Shown: piece by piece, positions 53,156 to 61,108 of the stretch
Layout of the letters: each line of letters starts with the position of its first letter
Position numbering within the stretch: the first letter of the stretch is position 1
NCBI RefSeq assembly: GCF_000472445.1
Contig: NZ_AXAJ01000003.1
Location: 124,159-188,158 of the forward strand
Direction of reading: 5' to 3'
DNA length: 64,000 bases
Source: Burkholderia sp. WSM2230
Lineage (GTDB): Bacteria; Pseudomonadota; Gammaproteobacteria; Burkholderiales; Burkholderiaceae
Notes under the pieces: model-generated
The model's database searches: none
What the model was told of the DNA's origin: nothing
What the model saw: the letters and a program-made list of their open reading frames with translations, nothing else
Position numbers and translations under genes: made by a program

Positions 53156-53803
53156 ATGAGCAAACAGTTGAAGATCGCATTGTTCGGCGCGACCGGCATG
53201 ATCGGTTCGCGAATCGCGGCCGAAGCCGCCCGTCGCGGGCATTAGGTGACGGCGCTTGCGCGCAACCCGGAGCGCGTGCCCGCCGATGAGCCGAACCTCA
53301 AAGCCGTGCAGGCCGATCTGCTCGACGCGGCGAGCGTCGGCGCCGCAGTGCGCGGTCACGACGTGGTGGCGAGCGCCTACGCGCCCCCGCATGACAATGT
53401 CGGCGTGCTCGAGAAGGCCACGCGCGCGCTCGTCGAAGGCGTGCGTGCAGCGGGCTTGAAGCGGCTGGCAGTGGTCGGCGGCGCGGGCTCGCTGGAAGTT
53501 GCGCCGGGCCAGCAGCTGGTCGATACCGAAGGTTTTCCGCAAGCCTACAAGGCCGTCGCACTTGCTCATCGGGACGCGCTCGGCTATTACCGCGGCGTCG
53601 CCGATCTCGACTGGACGTTCTTTTCGCCGGCCGCGATCATTGCCCCCGGCGAGCGCACCGATAAGTTCCGCACCGGCACGAACTCGCTCATCGTCGATGC
53701 AGAGGGCAACAGCCGCATTTCCGCCGAAGATTACGCAATCGCCTTCGTCGACGAACTGGAGCAGGGCCGTTTCATTCGGCAAATCGCGACTGTCGCTTAT
53801 TGA
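53156..53803 (+). pseudogene. NAD(P)-binding oxidoreductase (YwnB-like) with in-frame amber codon
   Basis: The reading frame encodes a complete NAD(P)H-binding Rossmann protein: KIALFGATGMIGSRIAAEAARRGH, then VTALARNPERVPAD, VVASAYAPP, LKRLAVVGGAGSLEV, and LDWTFFSPAAIIAPGERT. Codon 30 is TAG, where relatives normally have Gln (RGHQVTAL). CAG to TAG is one base. Everything after it stays in the same frame without further damage, so the event is recent, or a sequencing error, or the stop is suppressed. The start has CAGGAGC. The gene follows the Rrf2 regulator and its operator. Confidence 0.8.
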
Positions 53804-53988
53804 CGGCGCGGGCCTTTGGGCGCTGCGTGGGGGCGCCGTGCTAAGCGCTGCAGCGCGATCAGCGGCTTGCGCCGCGTGGGCCGCACACATGACTTCATGC
53901 AAGCGCCCTAACAATCCGTTACGCATGTCCGGTTGCCAGCGCGCAAACAGAGGCTACACTGGCGGCTCCCGTTTTCTTACGGATTGCC

Positions 53989-56658
53989 ATGCAGTCATGC
54001 CCCTTGCGGCGTGAAATCGAGGCTGCGCCGTCAAACGGCGGGCCACGTTCGATTCACGCTGCATTTCCTCGTCTTCTGGCTTACATCGGATGGTTGCTGT
54101 GTAGCGGCGGCCGCTCGCGCGCGCCCGGCGCGCGCAGGTTGAGCGCCTCGCTGGCAGGCACCTGCGTCGCGCTCGCCATGCTCGCGGTCGGCGCCAGTCT
54201 GCCCACCGGCGCGCAGGCCGCCGGCAGCGGCGGCACGAGCACCGGCACCAGCACCAGCACGCCGGTCATTCCTGCGCTGCAAAGCCTGATCAACAGCGCG
54301 ACCGTCGCGCCCGCGTCGCAGGCGTCCGGCGCGTCGGCTGCGGACGCCGCTTCGGCGCCGTCGCCGGCCAGCCAGGCCGAAATCGCGCGTTCGCTCGACA
54401 GCGTGATCGCCACCCTCGACAACGACCGCCAGCGCACCGCGCTCGTCGCCCAACTGAAAAAACTGCGCGACGTCTCGCGAACCGTCGGTCCGCTCGCGCC
54501 TGCGCCCGCGCAGCCGAGCCCCGGCCTGCTCGGCGCGATTGCCTCGGGCATCGCTTCGTTCGAATCCGACATGCACGAAGGCCGCACGCCCGTGCGCTAC
54601 TGGGGCGGGCGTTTCAACGCGGCGGGCAACGAGCTTTACACGATCATCTCCGGCCAGGGCCACGAGAGCCTCGGCCGCATTCTCCTGTCGATGTTCGCGA
54701 TGCTCGCCGGCTGGGGCGCATGCGCCGCCGCGCTCATCTATCTGCAGCACCGGCTGTACCGGCGACTCGGCATCGTGATTGGGCTGAACCCGAATCCGAC
54801 CACCCGCGAACTGCTGGTCTTCGCGCTGCGGCGCGTGGGCCCGTGGATCATCGCGTTCGTCGCCGCGCTGCTGTTCGTGCGCGCCATGCCCGATGCGCTT
54901 GGCCGCACGCTCGGCATGGTGGTCGCCTATGCGATTGTTGCGGGCGCGGTGTTTTCGGCCATCTGCCTGATCATGTTTTCGCTGTTCGGCTCCGGGCACC
55001 GGCGCATCGCGGTGCGTCTGCTCATCGATCACGCGCGGCGCCTGCTGTTCGCGGTCGGCGTGTTCGGCGCGCTTGGCGACGCCGCCGTCAACTACGACGT
55101 CGCGCATCAACTCGGCACCAATCTGGCCGCGCTGATTTCGACGGCTTCCAACATGACGGCCGCCGTGCTCGCCGGCTACTTCGCGCTCGCGTTCCGCCGG
55201 CCCGTCGCGCATCTGATCCGCAACCGGCCCTACGAGCAGCGCAACGATCACAAGGCCGCGACCGAGGCCTTCGAAGTGCTCGCCGCGCTCTGGCACGTGC
55301 CGGTTCTGGTGCTGGCGACAGCCTCGGTGGTCGCCACGCTTGGCGGCTCGGGTTCCAGCGAAAACGTGCTGCAAATCTCGGTGGTGACCGCGCTGTTGCT
55401 GGTGCTCGCGTTTTTCCTCTCGGCAATCGTGCTGCGCATGACGCGGCCGCGCAGCCCGCGCGCGCGGCGCCGCTCGCCGTATCTGACGCGCCTGCTGCGA
55501 TTTTGCGGCACCTTGCTGACGCTCTTCATCTGGCTGTTTTTCTTCGAACTGGCGGCGCGTTTGTGGGGCGTGTCGCTTGCCGCGGTCGTCGAAGAAAATG
55601 TCGCCGCGCGCGGTGTCGCACATGCGGTGACGGCGATCGTCGCCACCGTGTTCATTGCTTGGCTGCTGTGGATTCTCGTCGACACGGCGATTACCGAGGC
55701 GCTCAATCCCGGCAGCGCGCGCAACAAGTCGCGCAATCCGAGCACGCGGGCGCGCACCATGCTGCCGCTCGTGCGCAACGTGCTGCTCGTCAGCATCATG
55801 ACGATTGCCAGCATCGTCACGGCGGCGAACCTCGGCATCAACGTGACGCCGCTGCTCGCGGGCGCCGGCGTGATCGGTCTTGCCATCGGCTTTGGCGCGC
55901 AGTCGCTCGTGACCGATCTGATTACGGGGCTTTTCATCATCATCGAAGACACCATTTCAGTGGGCGACTGGATCGACGTGGACGGCGGCCACGCGGGCAC
56001 GGTCGAGCATCTGTCGATCCGCACAGTGCGGCTGCGCGACGGTCAAGGCGCGATTCACGCTATTCCGTTTTCGCAGATCAAGATCGTCAAGAACCTCTCG
56101 CGCGACTTTGCCTACGCCGTGTTCGAGGTGCGCATGTCGTTTTCAACCGACGTCGACCAGATCACCCAGATGATTCGCGAAGTGGGCGCCGACCTGATGG
56201 CCGACTTCCGTTACCGGCGCGAAATGCTCGGCCCAATCGAAGTGTGGGGTCTAGACCGTTTCGATCCGAACTGGATGGTCGTCAAAGGGCAGATCAAGAC
56301 GCGGCCGCTGCAGCAATGGAGCGTGGCGCGCGCGTTCAATTTGCGGCTCAAGCGCAAGATGGACGAAGCCGGCATCGAGATTCCGGTGCCGCAGATGCGC
56401 TTGTACACGTCATCGAAGGACAGCGAGGGACAGCCCTGGCACGGCGAAGACATGCCGGAAGCCGCGGGGCATGAACATGGCCACGAGCACGACGCTGCGC
56501 GCCCGCACGTGGAGAAAGCGTTGCCGATGCGCGGCGCGCATGCGCCTGCCGTGGTGGCGCGAGATGTGTCGCATGAACCGCGGCCGGCGCCGCCGGCCAC
56601 CGCGCAGACCGCGCCGATTCCGCCGCAGGTTCCGACGGCAGGCGAGGGCAAGAGCTGA
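53989..56658 (+). CDS. large mechanosensitive ion channel, MscS family
   Basis: The 889-residue protein has an N-terminal export segment (LAGTCVALAMLAVGASLPTG then AQA), a periplasmic helical domain, about ten membrane segments, and the MscS pore and beta domain: GVIGLAIGFGAQSLVTDLIT with the Gly/Ala pore helix, and IIEDTISVGDWIDVDGGHAG. A cytoplasmic alpha/beta part follows, then a Pro/Ala-rich tail. It opens under membrane tension to release solutes on osmotic downshock. The ATG at 53989 leaves an odd Arg-rich leader before the signal, so the true start may be further in. Confidence 0.85.
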   Translation: MQSCPLRREIEAAPSNGGPRSIHAAFPRLLAYIGWLLCSGGRSRAPGARRLSASLAGTCVALAMLAVGASLPTGAQAAGSGGTSTGTSTSTPVIPALQSLINSATVAPASQASGASAADAASAPSPASQAEIARSLDSVIATLDNDRQRTALVAQLKKLRDVSRTVGPLAPAPAQPSPGLLGAIASGIASFESDMHEGRTPVRYWGGRFNAAGNELYTIISGQGHESLGRILLSMFAMLAGWGACAAALIYLQHRLYRRLGIVIGLNPNPTTRELLVFALRRVGPWIIAFVAALLFVRAMPDALGRTLGMVVAYAIVAGAVFSAICLIMFSLFGSGHRRIAVRLLIDHARRLLFAVGVFGALGDAAVNYDVAHQLGTNLAALISTASNMTAAVLAGYFALAFRRPVAHLIRNRPYEQRNDHKAATEAFEVLAALWHVPVLVLATASVVATLGGSGSSENVLQISVVTALLLVLAFFLSAIVLRMTRPRSPRARRRSPYLTRLLRFCGTLLTLFIWLFFFELAARLWGVSLAAVVEENVAARGVAHAVTAIVATVFIAWLLWILVDTAITEALNPGSARNKSRNPSTRARTMLPLVRNVLLVSIMTIASIVTAANLGINVTPLLAGAGVIGLAIGFGAQSLVTDLITGLFIIIEDTISVGDWIDVDGGHAGTVEHLSIRTVRLRDGQGAIHAIPFSQIKIVKNLSRDFAYAVFEVRMSFSTDVDQITQMIREVGADLMADFRYRREMLGPIEVWGLDRFDPNWMVVKGQIKTRPLQQWSVARAFNLRLKRKMDEAGIEIPVPQMRLYTSSKDSEGQPWHGEDMPEAAGHEHGHEHDAARPHVEKALPMRGAHAPAVVARDVSHEPRPAPPATAQTAPIPPQVPTAGEGKS

Positions 56659-56726
56659 TTATTCCGGCGAGGGCGGAGTTCGAAAGGCGCGGAGTTTCGC
56701 GCAGCCCTATGCCGGCCGGGCTACGC

Positions 56727-57359
56727 TCAGACGAGCGCGGGCGCGACGCGCACCACGTCGTTCACATGGCTGCCGATGCGCGCGCCAGGCACGCCGTAAA
56801 TATGCAATGACACGGCGGGTGCATCGCTGCAATTTCCCAGCCGATGAATGCTGCCGCGGCCGCTTCGCACGAACGACACCGCGCCGGCCTTGCGCGCCTG
56901 CGTGCGCGCGACGCTTGCGCACTGCTGCGAGTCGTTCCATTCGAAAACTGTTTCGCTCAGCGTGCCGTCTATCACCGCGTAGCCGCACCACGTGTGATGC
57001 GCATGCACGGGGCTTGCCTGATGCGGCAGCCAGATGAGTGCGGCGATTGCATAGCGGCCTTGCGGATCGGCGGCAAGCAGATGACGGCGGTAGTTTTCAG
57101 CGGCTCCCTCACGCTGCCCGGGCGTCAACAGCGCGGCGTCGGCGGCGGCTTCCTGGAGCGCGACGCGCATGCTGCGCGCGAAGAAGCTCGAATGTGAAGG
57201 ATCGGGAAGATGGGCGCAGGCTTCGAACATGGCATCGAGCGCGTTGCGCAGGCGGGCGAGCGGCGCGTGGCCGTCGGATCGCGGCGGTGCGTCGTGCACA
57301 GCGCAAGCCTGTGTGAACGGTTCAGGCAAGCGTGCGGAGGAATCGAGGTTGTGATCCAC
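56727..57359 (-). CDS. cysteine dioxygenase-family thiol dioxygenase
   Basis: A 210-residue cupin-fold enzyme. The iron ligands are the His residues in PVHAHHTWCGYAVIDG and the later His in GSIHRLGN. Such enzymes oxidise cysteine or 3-mercaptopropionate to the sulfinic acid with dioxygen. The exact thiol is not clear from the sequence. It is divergent from an Lrp-type regulator, with 129 bases between the starts, so the regulator probably controls it. Confidence 0.8.
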   Translation of the reverse strand: MDHNLDSSARLPEPFTQACAVHDAPPRSDGHAPLARLRNALDAMFEACAHLPDPSHSSFFARSMRVALQEAAADAALLTPGQREGAAENYRRHLLAADPQGRYAIAALIWLPHQASPVHAHHTWCGYAVIDGTLSETVFEWNDSQQCASVARTQARKAGAVSFVRSGRGSIHRLGNCSDAPAVSLHIYGVPGARIGSHVNDVVRVAPALV

Positions 57360-57488
57360 GGTAGTTGGGTGGCATGACTGCCGCGTTTTTCAGGTCCGGA
57401 AGTTATACCGTTTTGTCCGGAGAAAGAGTTTCCATATAATTCCCCCGTCAATCTGAAAAGTAGAATAATTTGCTAAAGGGGTGAGACG
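57360..57488. promoter_or_regulatory. divergent promoter of the dioxygenase and Lrp genes
   Basis: This is an AT-richer stretch with TTTCCATATAATTCCCC and AAGTAGAATAATTTGC, which is typical of Lrp-bound DNA. A TATAAT-like hexamer sits about 50 bases before the Lrp gene. GGGGTGAGACG is the Lrp ribosome site. Confidence 0.5.
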
Positions 57489-57956
57489 ATGGGAATGGAT
57501 ATCATCGACCGCAAGTTGCTGGAGTTGTTGCAGGAAGACGCGACCATGCCGATTGCCGAACTGGCGCAGCGCGTGAATCTGTCGCAAACGCCATGCTGGA
57601 AGCGGCTGCAGCGTCTGAAGGAGACCGGCGTGATCCGCGCGCAAGTGGCGTTGTGCGACGCGCGCAAGCTGGGAGTGGGCACGACGGTGTTCGTCGCCGT
57701 GCGTACCAATCAGCACACACAGGCGTGGGCGCAAACCTTCACGCAGGCGGTACAGGACATTCCCGAAGTGGTCGAGGTCTACCGGATGAGCGGCGAGACC
57801 GATTATCTGCTGCGCGTGGTGGTGTCTGACATCGACGACTATGACCGCGTGTACAAACAGTTGATCGCGGCCGTGCCGCTGTACGACGTGAGTTCGAGCT
57901 TCGCGATGGAGCAGATCAAGTATTCGACGGCGCTGCCGGTGCGATATAGCGTGTGA
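57489..57956 (+). CDS. Lrp/AsnC-family regulator
   Basis: The 155-residue protein has an N-terminal helix-turn-helix (DIIDRKLLELLQEDATMPIA, LAQRVNLSQTPCWKRLQRLK) and a C-terminal RAM ligand domain (PEVVEVYRMSGETDYLLRVV). The RAM domain binds amino acids or related thiols. It faces the thiol dioxygenase gene and probably activates it in response to cysteine; that ligand is inferred. Confidence 0.9.
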   Translation: MGMDIIDRKLLELLQEDATMPIAELAQRVNLSQTPCWKRLQRLKETGVIRAQVALCDARKLGVGTTVFVAVRTNQHTQAWAQTFTQAVQDIPEVVEVYRMSGETDYLLRVVVSDIDDYDRVYKQLIAAVPLYDVSSSFAMEQIKYSTALPVRYSV

Positions 57957-58083
57957 GCGTTGCTAGGCCCACGCACTCACGCCGTCCACCTCTGCGCACT
58001 GCAAGGCGAGTGCAAGGCGTCCCGGCGTAGAATGCCGCCTTCTCCGCTATCTTCCGCGATTGTCTCGCGGTCCGAGCCGTCTC

Positions 58084-58311
58084 ATGAATAAACCGCCGCG
58101 CAAGAAAAACCCGACCTTGGGCATCGCCGTATTCATTGTCGTCGCGGTACTGCTGGTCATCGCCACGCTGTTCTACAACGCGATCAAGGAAAAGCGCGAG
58201 TTCGACAGTGAGAACGCACCCGCCGTGTCCATTTCATCCGGCGCGGCGGCGGCCACGGCGACGAGCGCGGCGGCTACGGCAGCGAAACCCGCAAGCGGCA
58301 CGGCACAGTAG
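58084..58311 (+). CDS. small membrane protein with Lys-rich N-terminus
   Basis: The 75-residue protein reads MNKPPRKKNPTLGIAVFIVV, then a membrane segment (AVLLVIATLFYNAIK), and an Ala/Thr/Ser-rich tail (AAAATATSAAATAAKPASG). The ATG is chosen over an upstream in-frame start. It is convergent with the FUSC gene. Function unknown. Confidence 0.6.
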   Translation: MNKPPRKKNPTLGIAVFIVVAVLLVIATLFYNAIKEKREFDSENAPAVSISSGAAAATATSAAATAAKPASGTAQ

Positions 58312-58415
58312 GCCGGTGGAGGTCATCGTGCATGACCGCCGGTAGTGTGGACGCGATACATGCGGCGCAATGCGCCACGATGTGACGTGCGCCCGCTCGA
58401 TGCGCGCGGGCCGCG

Positions 58416-60884
58416 TCACTCATCGGGCAGCCGAATCACGCTCGCGTCCTTGCGAATCAGCGCCGCTGCGGCAAGCATCTGCTTGCATTGATGTGCAAGC
58501 AGCTTGATGTCGTGCACCGCATCGGCGGAGTAGTCCTGCGATTTTTCCGCCTCGACCACCATAGTGTCGAGCTCGCGCGTGAGCACTTTGATCTGCTCGG
58601 CCTGGTCGGCGGGCGGCGCCGTGCCTGCCTCCGCTTCCGTGAGGTTGTCGCGCACGAGGCTCAGCGCGCGTTGCAGGGGCTGCAGCGACACGCTGTCGGC
58701 CTGTTGCGCGGACGTGCGCAAGAGCGGCGCGGCCGCCGTGATTTGCGACGCGAGCACATGGCTGCGCACGAGCAAACCGTTGAGCTCGGGCACGAACTTC
58801 TGCGCTGATTTCGGTTCGAGCATCATCCGCTGAAAGGCCTGGCCGAGGTTCGCGAATGCGACGTGCACATTCTTGCGCGCAAGACGGTAACGATAATCGC
58901 GATCGAGCGCCGTCGCGGCTGCCGCGGCCGCCGCGGAGGCGCCGGCGACGGGCTTGGCCGTGGGGTTGCTGATGGTGGTGACAGCCGTGCTGGCCACGGT
59001 GTTTGCCGTTGCACTTTCCGCTGCGTTCGCCGTTGCGGTTGCAGCACCCATCGGCCTGCTCGCCGCAGCCAACGCCGGCCTGCCGAAGTCGACTGCCGGA
59101 TCCGCCATTGCCGCGACCGGGGCCCGCGCGCCCGCCTCGGTCACCGTAGCGACCACAGCCGCCGCCGGTTTGCCGCTCCACCACCAGCTCGCTTCAAGGA
59201 ACTGCCTCGTCGCGCTGATCACGTTGTTGACGAGCTTGCCCATCAACCGATATTCCCAGTACGGGAACAGGTGGCTCGCGGCAATCGCAATCGCGCAGCC
59301 GACCACGGTGTCGATTGCGCGTTCGCCGATGATCCGCATGCTGCCCGGCGCGAGCAGGTGGAACATCAGCAGCACATACGACGATGTGAACACCACGCTC
59401 GCGGCGTAGTTGAAGAGCAGCAGACTGTAGCTCATCACCATCGACGCGAACATCACCACCAGCAGGATGTGCGGCTCCTTCACGAAGATCATCAGCGCGA
59501 TGCTCGCTGTACAGCCGATCAACGTGCCGACGATCCGCTGCCCGTTGCGCTGCTTGGTGAGCGAGTAGCCGGGCTTCAGGATGATGACCGTGGTCATCAC
59601 GATCCAGTACGCGTTGGTGAGCGGCAGCAGGCGGCCGAGCCAGAAGCCGACCGCCACCGCGATCGTCACGCGCAATGCGTGACGGAAGCTCGGCGAGGCC
59701 ATCGTGAGGTTCGAGAAAATCTGGCCGAACGGCACGCGGCGGCTCGAGACGAAGCGGTTCAGCGCCTGGTCGAGGCGCAGTTCGGTTTCTGTCGTGCGCG
59801 GATCGCTTGAGAGACTCTTGCGCATCTTGTCGATCAGACGCGTCGCGCTCCAGATGCGGCGGAACGTGGACGACACCGCCGAATACGCCTCCGGATTCTT
59901 CGCCGGCAACTCCTGCTTGCGCATCAGTTCGATCTCGAACTCGATGGCGCGCAGCTCGGCTTTCACGTTCACGCGCGCGCGCGGCGCGTGGTTCTGCAGA
60001 ACGGCAAGCCCGATTTCCTCCAGGTCGGCGGCGGCCTTGCGGATCAGGTCGCGGTAGAACACCAGCAGGTCCGTGCCGCCAAAGGTGTTGCGCACGAGCG
60101 GGTAGTCGGTATGCGCGCCCACGAACAACTCATGCAGATCGACGGTGTTGATGAACAGATTGAACAGCATCGCGCGACGTGGCTCGAGCTTGCCGCTCTT
60201 CAGCTTGGGCAGATTGCGCAGCACGATGTCGCGTGCCGCGTCCTGCCGGTCGACCGCGGCGATCTGCTTGTCGACGAGATTGCGATAACACTCGTCGAGA
60301 TCGTTATCGAGGTCGTAAAAGGCGGCGCGCGCGAGCAGATAGTCGGCGCAGGCAAAGACGCTTTCGGCCAGCGCCTGCTGCTCGATGCGATGCATCATCC
60401 AGCGGCTCACGGCCGTGGACCAGTACGTGTACCAGAGACCGCCCACCAGTATCCACGACGCATTGACGAGCGCCTGCACCGGCGTGAAGTGCTCCTCCAG
60501 CGTCATGATCATCATGAAGAGCGTGGCGAAGCTGATCTGGGGCCAGCGGTTGCCGTACACGACGATCAACGAAAGCAGGAACGTGAGCGGCACGACGGTG
60601 CACCACAGCGCCACCGGATTCACGGTAGCAAGGCCGGTGGCGAGCGCGGACAGAAAACCGATCACCGAGCACGCCAGCATCTCGTTGTGCTTGTGCTTGA
60701 GCGGACCCGGCATGTCGACGACGCAGGCGCCGAGCGCGCCCGTCGCAATCGTGAAGCCGAGCTCGCGATTGTGAAACACGATCAGGCACAGCACCGCTGG
60801 TAAGGACACGCCGACCGCGATGCGCAGGCCGCCATAAAAATACTGGCTGTAAAGGAATTTTTTTATTTCGACCGAATAGCGCAT
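58416..60884 (-). CDS. FUSC-family exporter (YccS/AaeB-like)
   Basis: A 822-residue inner-membrane protein with two sets of membrane helices. The N-terminal set is GGLRIAVGVSLPAVLCLIVF and ELGFTIATGALGACVVDMPG. The second set, near residue 410, is HALRVTIAVAVGFWLGRLLP, NAYWIVMTTVIILKPGYSLT and RIVGTLIGCTASIALMIF. The linker carries long cytoplasmic helices; a low-complexity Ala/Thr-rich stretch (about residues 610-670) splits the C-terminal cytoplasmic part. Relatives export hydroxylated aromatic acids. The ATG at 60884 has ACAGG in front; GTG and TTG starts just upstream are possible. It is divergent from recC. Confidence 0.85.
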   Translation of the reverse strand: MRYSVEIKKFLYSQYFYGGLRIAVGVSLPAVLCLIVFHNRELGFTIATGALGACVVDMPGPLKHKHNEMLACSVIGFLSALATGLATVNPVALWCTVVPLTFLLSLIVVYGNRWPQISFATLFMMIMTLEEHFTPVQALVNASWILVGGLWYTYWSTAVSRWMMHRIEQQALAESVFACADYLLARAAFYDLDNDLDECYRNLVDKQIAAVDRQDAARDIVLRNLPKLKSGKLEPRRAMLFNLFINTVDLHELFVGAHTDYPLVRNTFGGTDLLVFYRDLIRKAAADLEEIGLAVLQNHAPRARVNVKAELRAIEFEIELMRKQELPAKNPEAYSAVSSTFRRIWSATRLIDKMRKSLSSDPRTTETELRLDQALNRFVSSRRVPFGQIFSNLTMASPSFRHALRVTIAVAVGFWLGRLLPLTNAYWIVMTTVIILKPGYSLTKQRNGQRIVGTLIGCTASIALMIFVKEPHILLVVMFASMVMSYSLLLFNYAASVVFTSSYVLLMFHLLAPGSMRIIGERAIDTVVGCAIAIAASHLFPYWEYRLMGKLVNNVISATRQFLEASWWWSGKPAAAVVATVTEAGARAPVAAMADPAVDFGRPALAAASRPMGAATATANAAESATANTVASTAVTTISNPTAKPVAGASAAAAAAATALDRDYRYRLARKNVHVAFANLGQAFQRMMLEPKSAQKFVPELNGLLVRSHVLASQITAAAPLLRTSAQQADSVSLQPLQRALSLVRDNLTEAEAGTAPPADQAEQIKVLTRELDTMVVEAEKSQDYSADAVHDIKLLAHQCKQMLAAAALIRKDASVIRLPDE

Positions 60885-61108
60885 CGACTGCCTGTTTTCA
60901 TTCACTGACAAAAAGCGGTTGAAGGCACCACCTCGCGGACAGCCGCAAAACTGCCGACGAGTCTAACTGATTTTGTGTCTGATCTGACCTCGTCCATTCG
61001 GCCAGGTTCTGCGCCGCGAGCGGCTTTGTTATGCTGTCGCTTCAATGTCTGCCGCGGCTCGCGCATTTGTCGCGAACGCGGCAAAGCCACACCGCCTTGC
61101 CGGAACCC
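60885..61108. promoter_or_regulatory. divergent promoter region of the FUSC and recC genes
   Basis: This 224-base region holds the promoters of both genes. I see no clear operator. A frame on the minus strand across recC has no support. Confidence 0.4.

Noticed and set aside
54031..55623. 530-codon frame antisense to the MscS-type channel
   Set aside because: Same reason: compositional shadow with no recognisable protein.
58320..58415. GC-rich inverted repeats between the small membrane protein and the FUSC gene
   Set aside because: Only short imperfect stems without a T tract; not convincing as a terminator.
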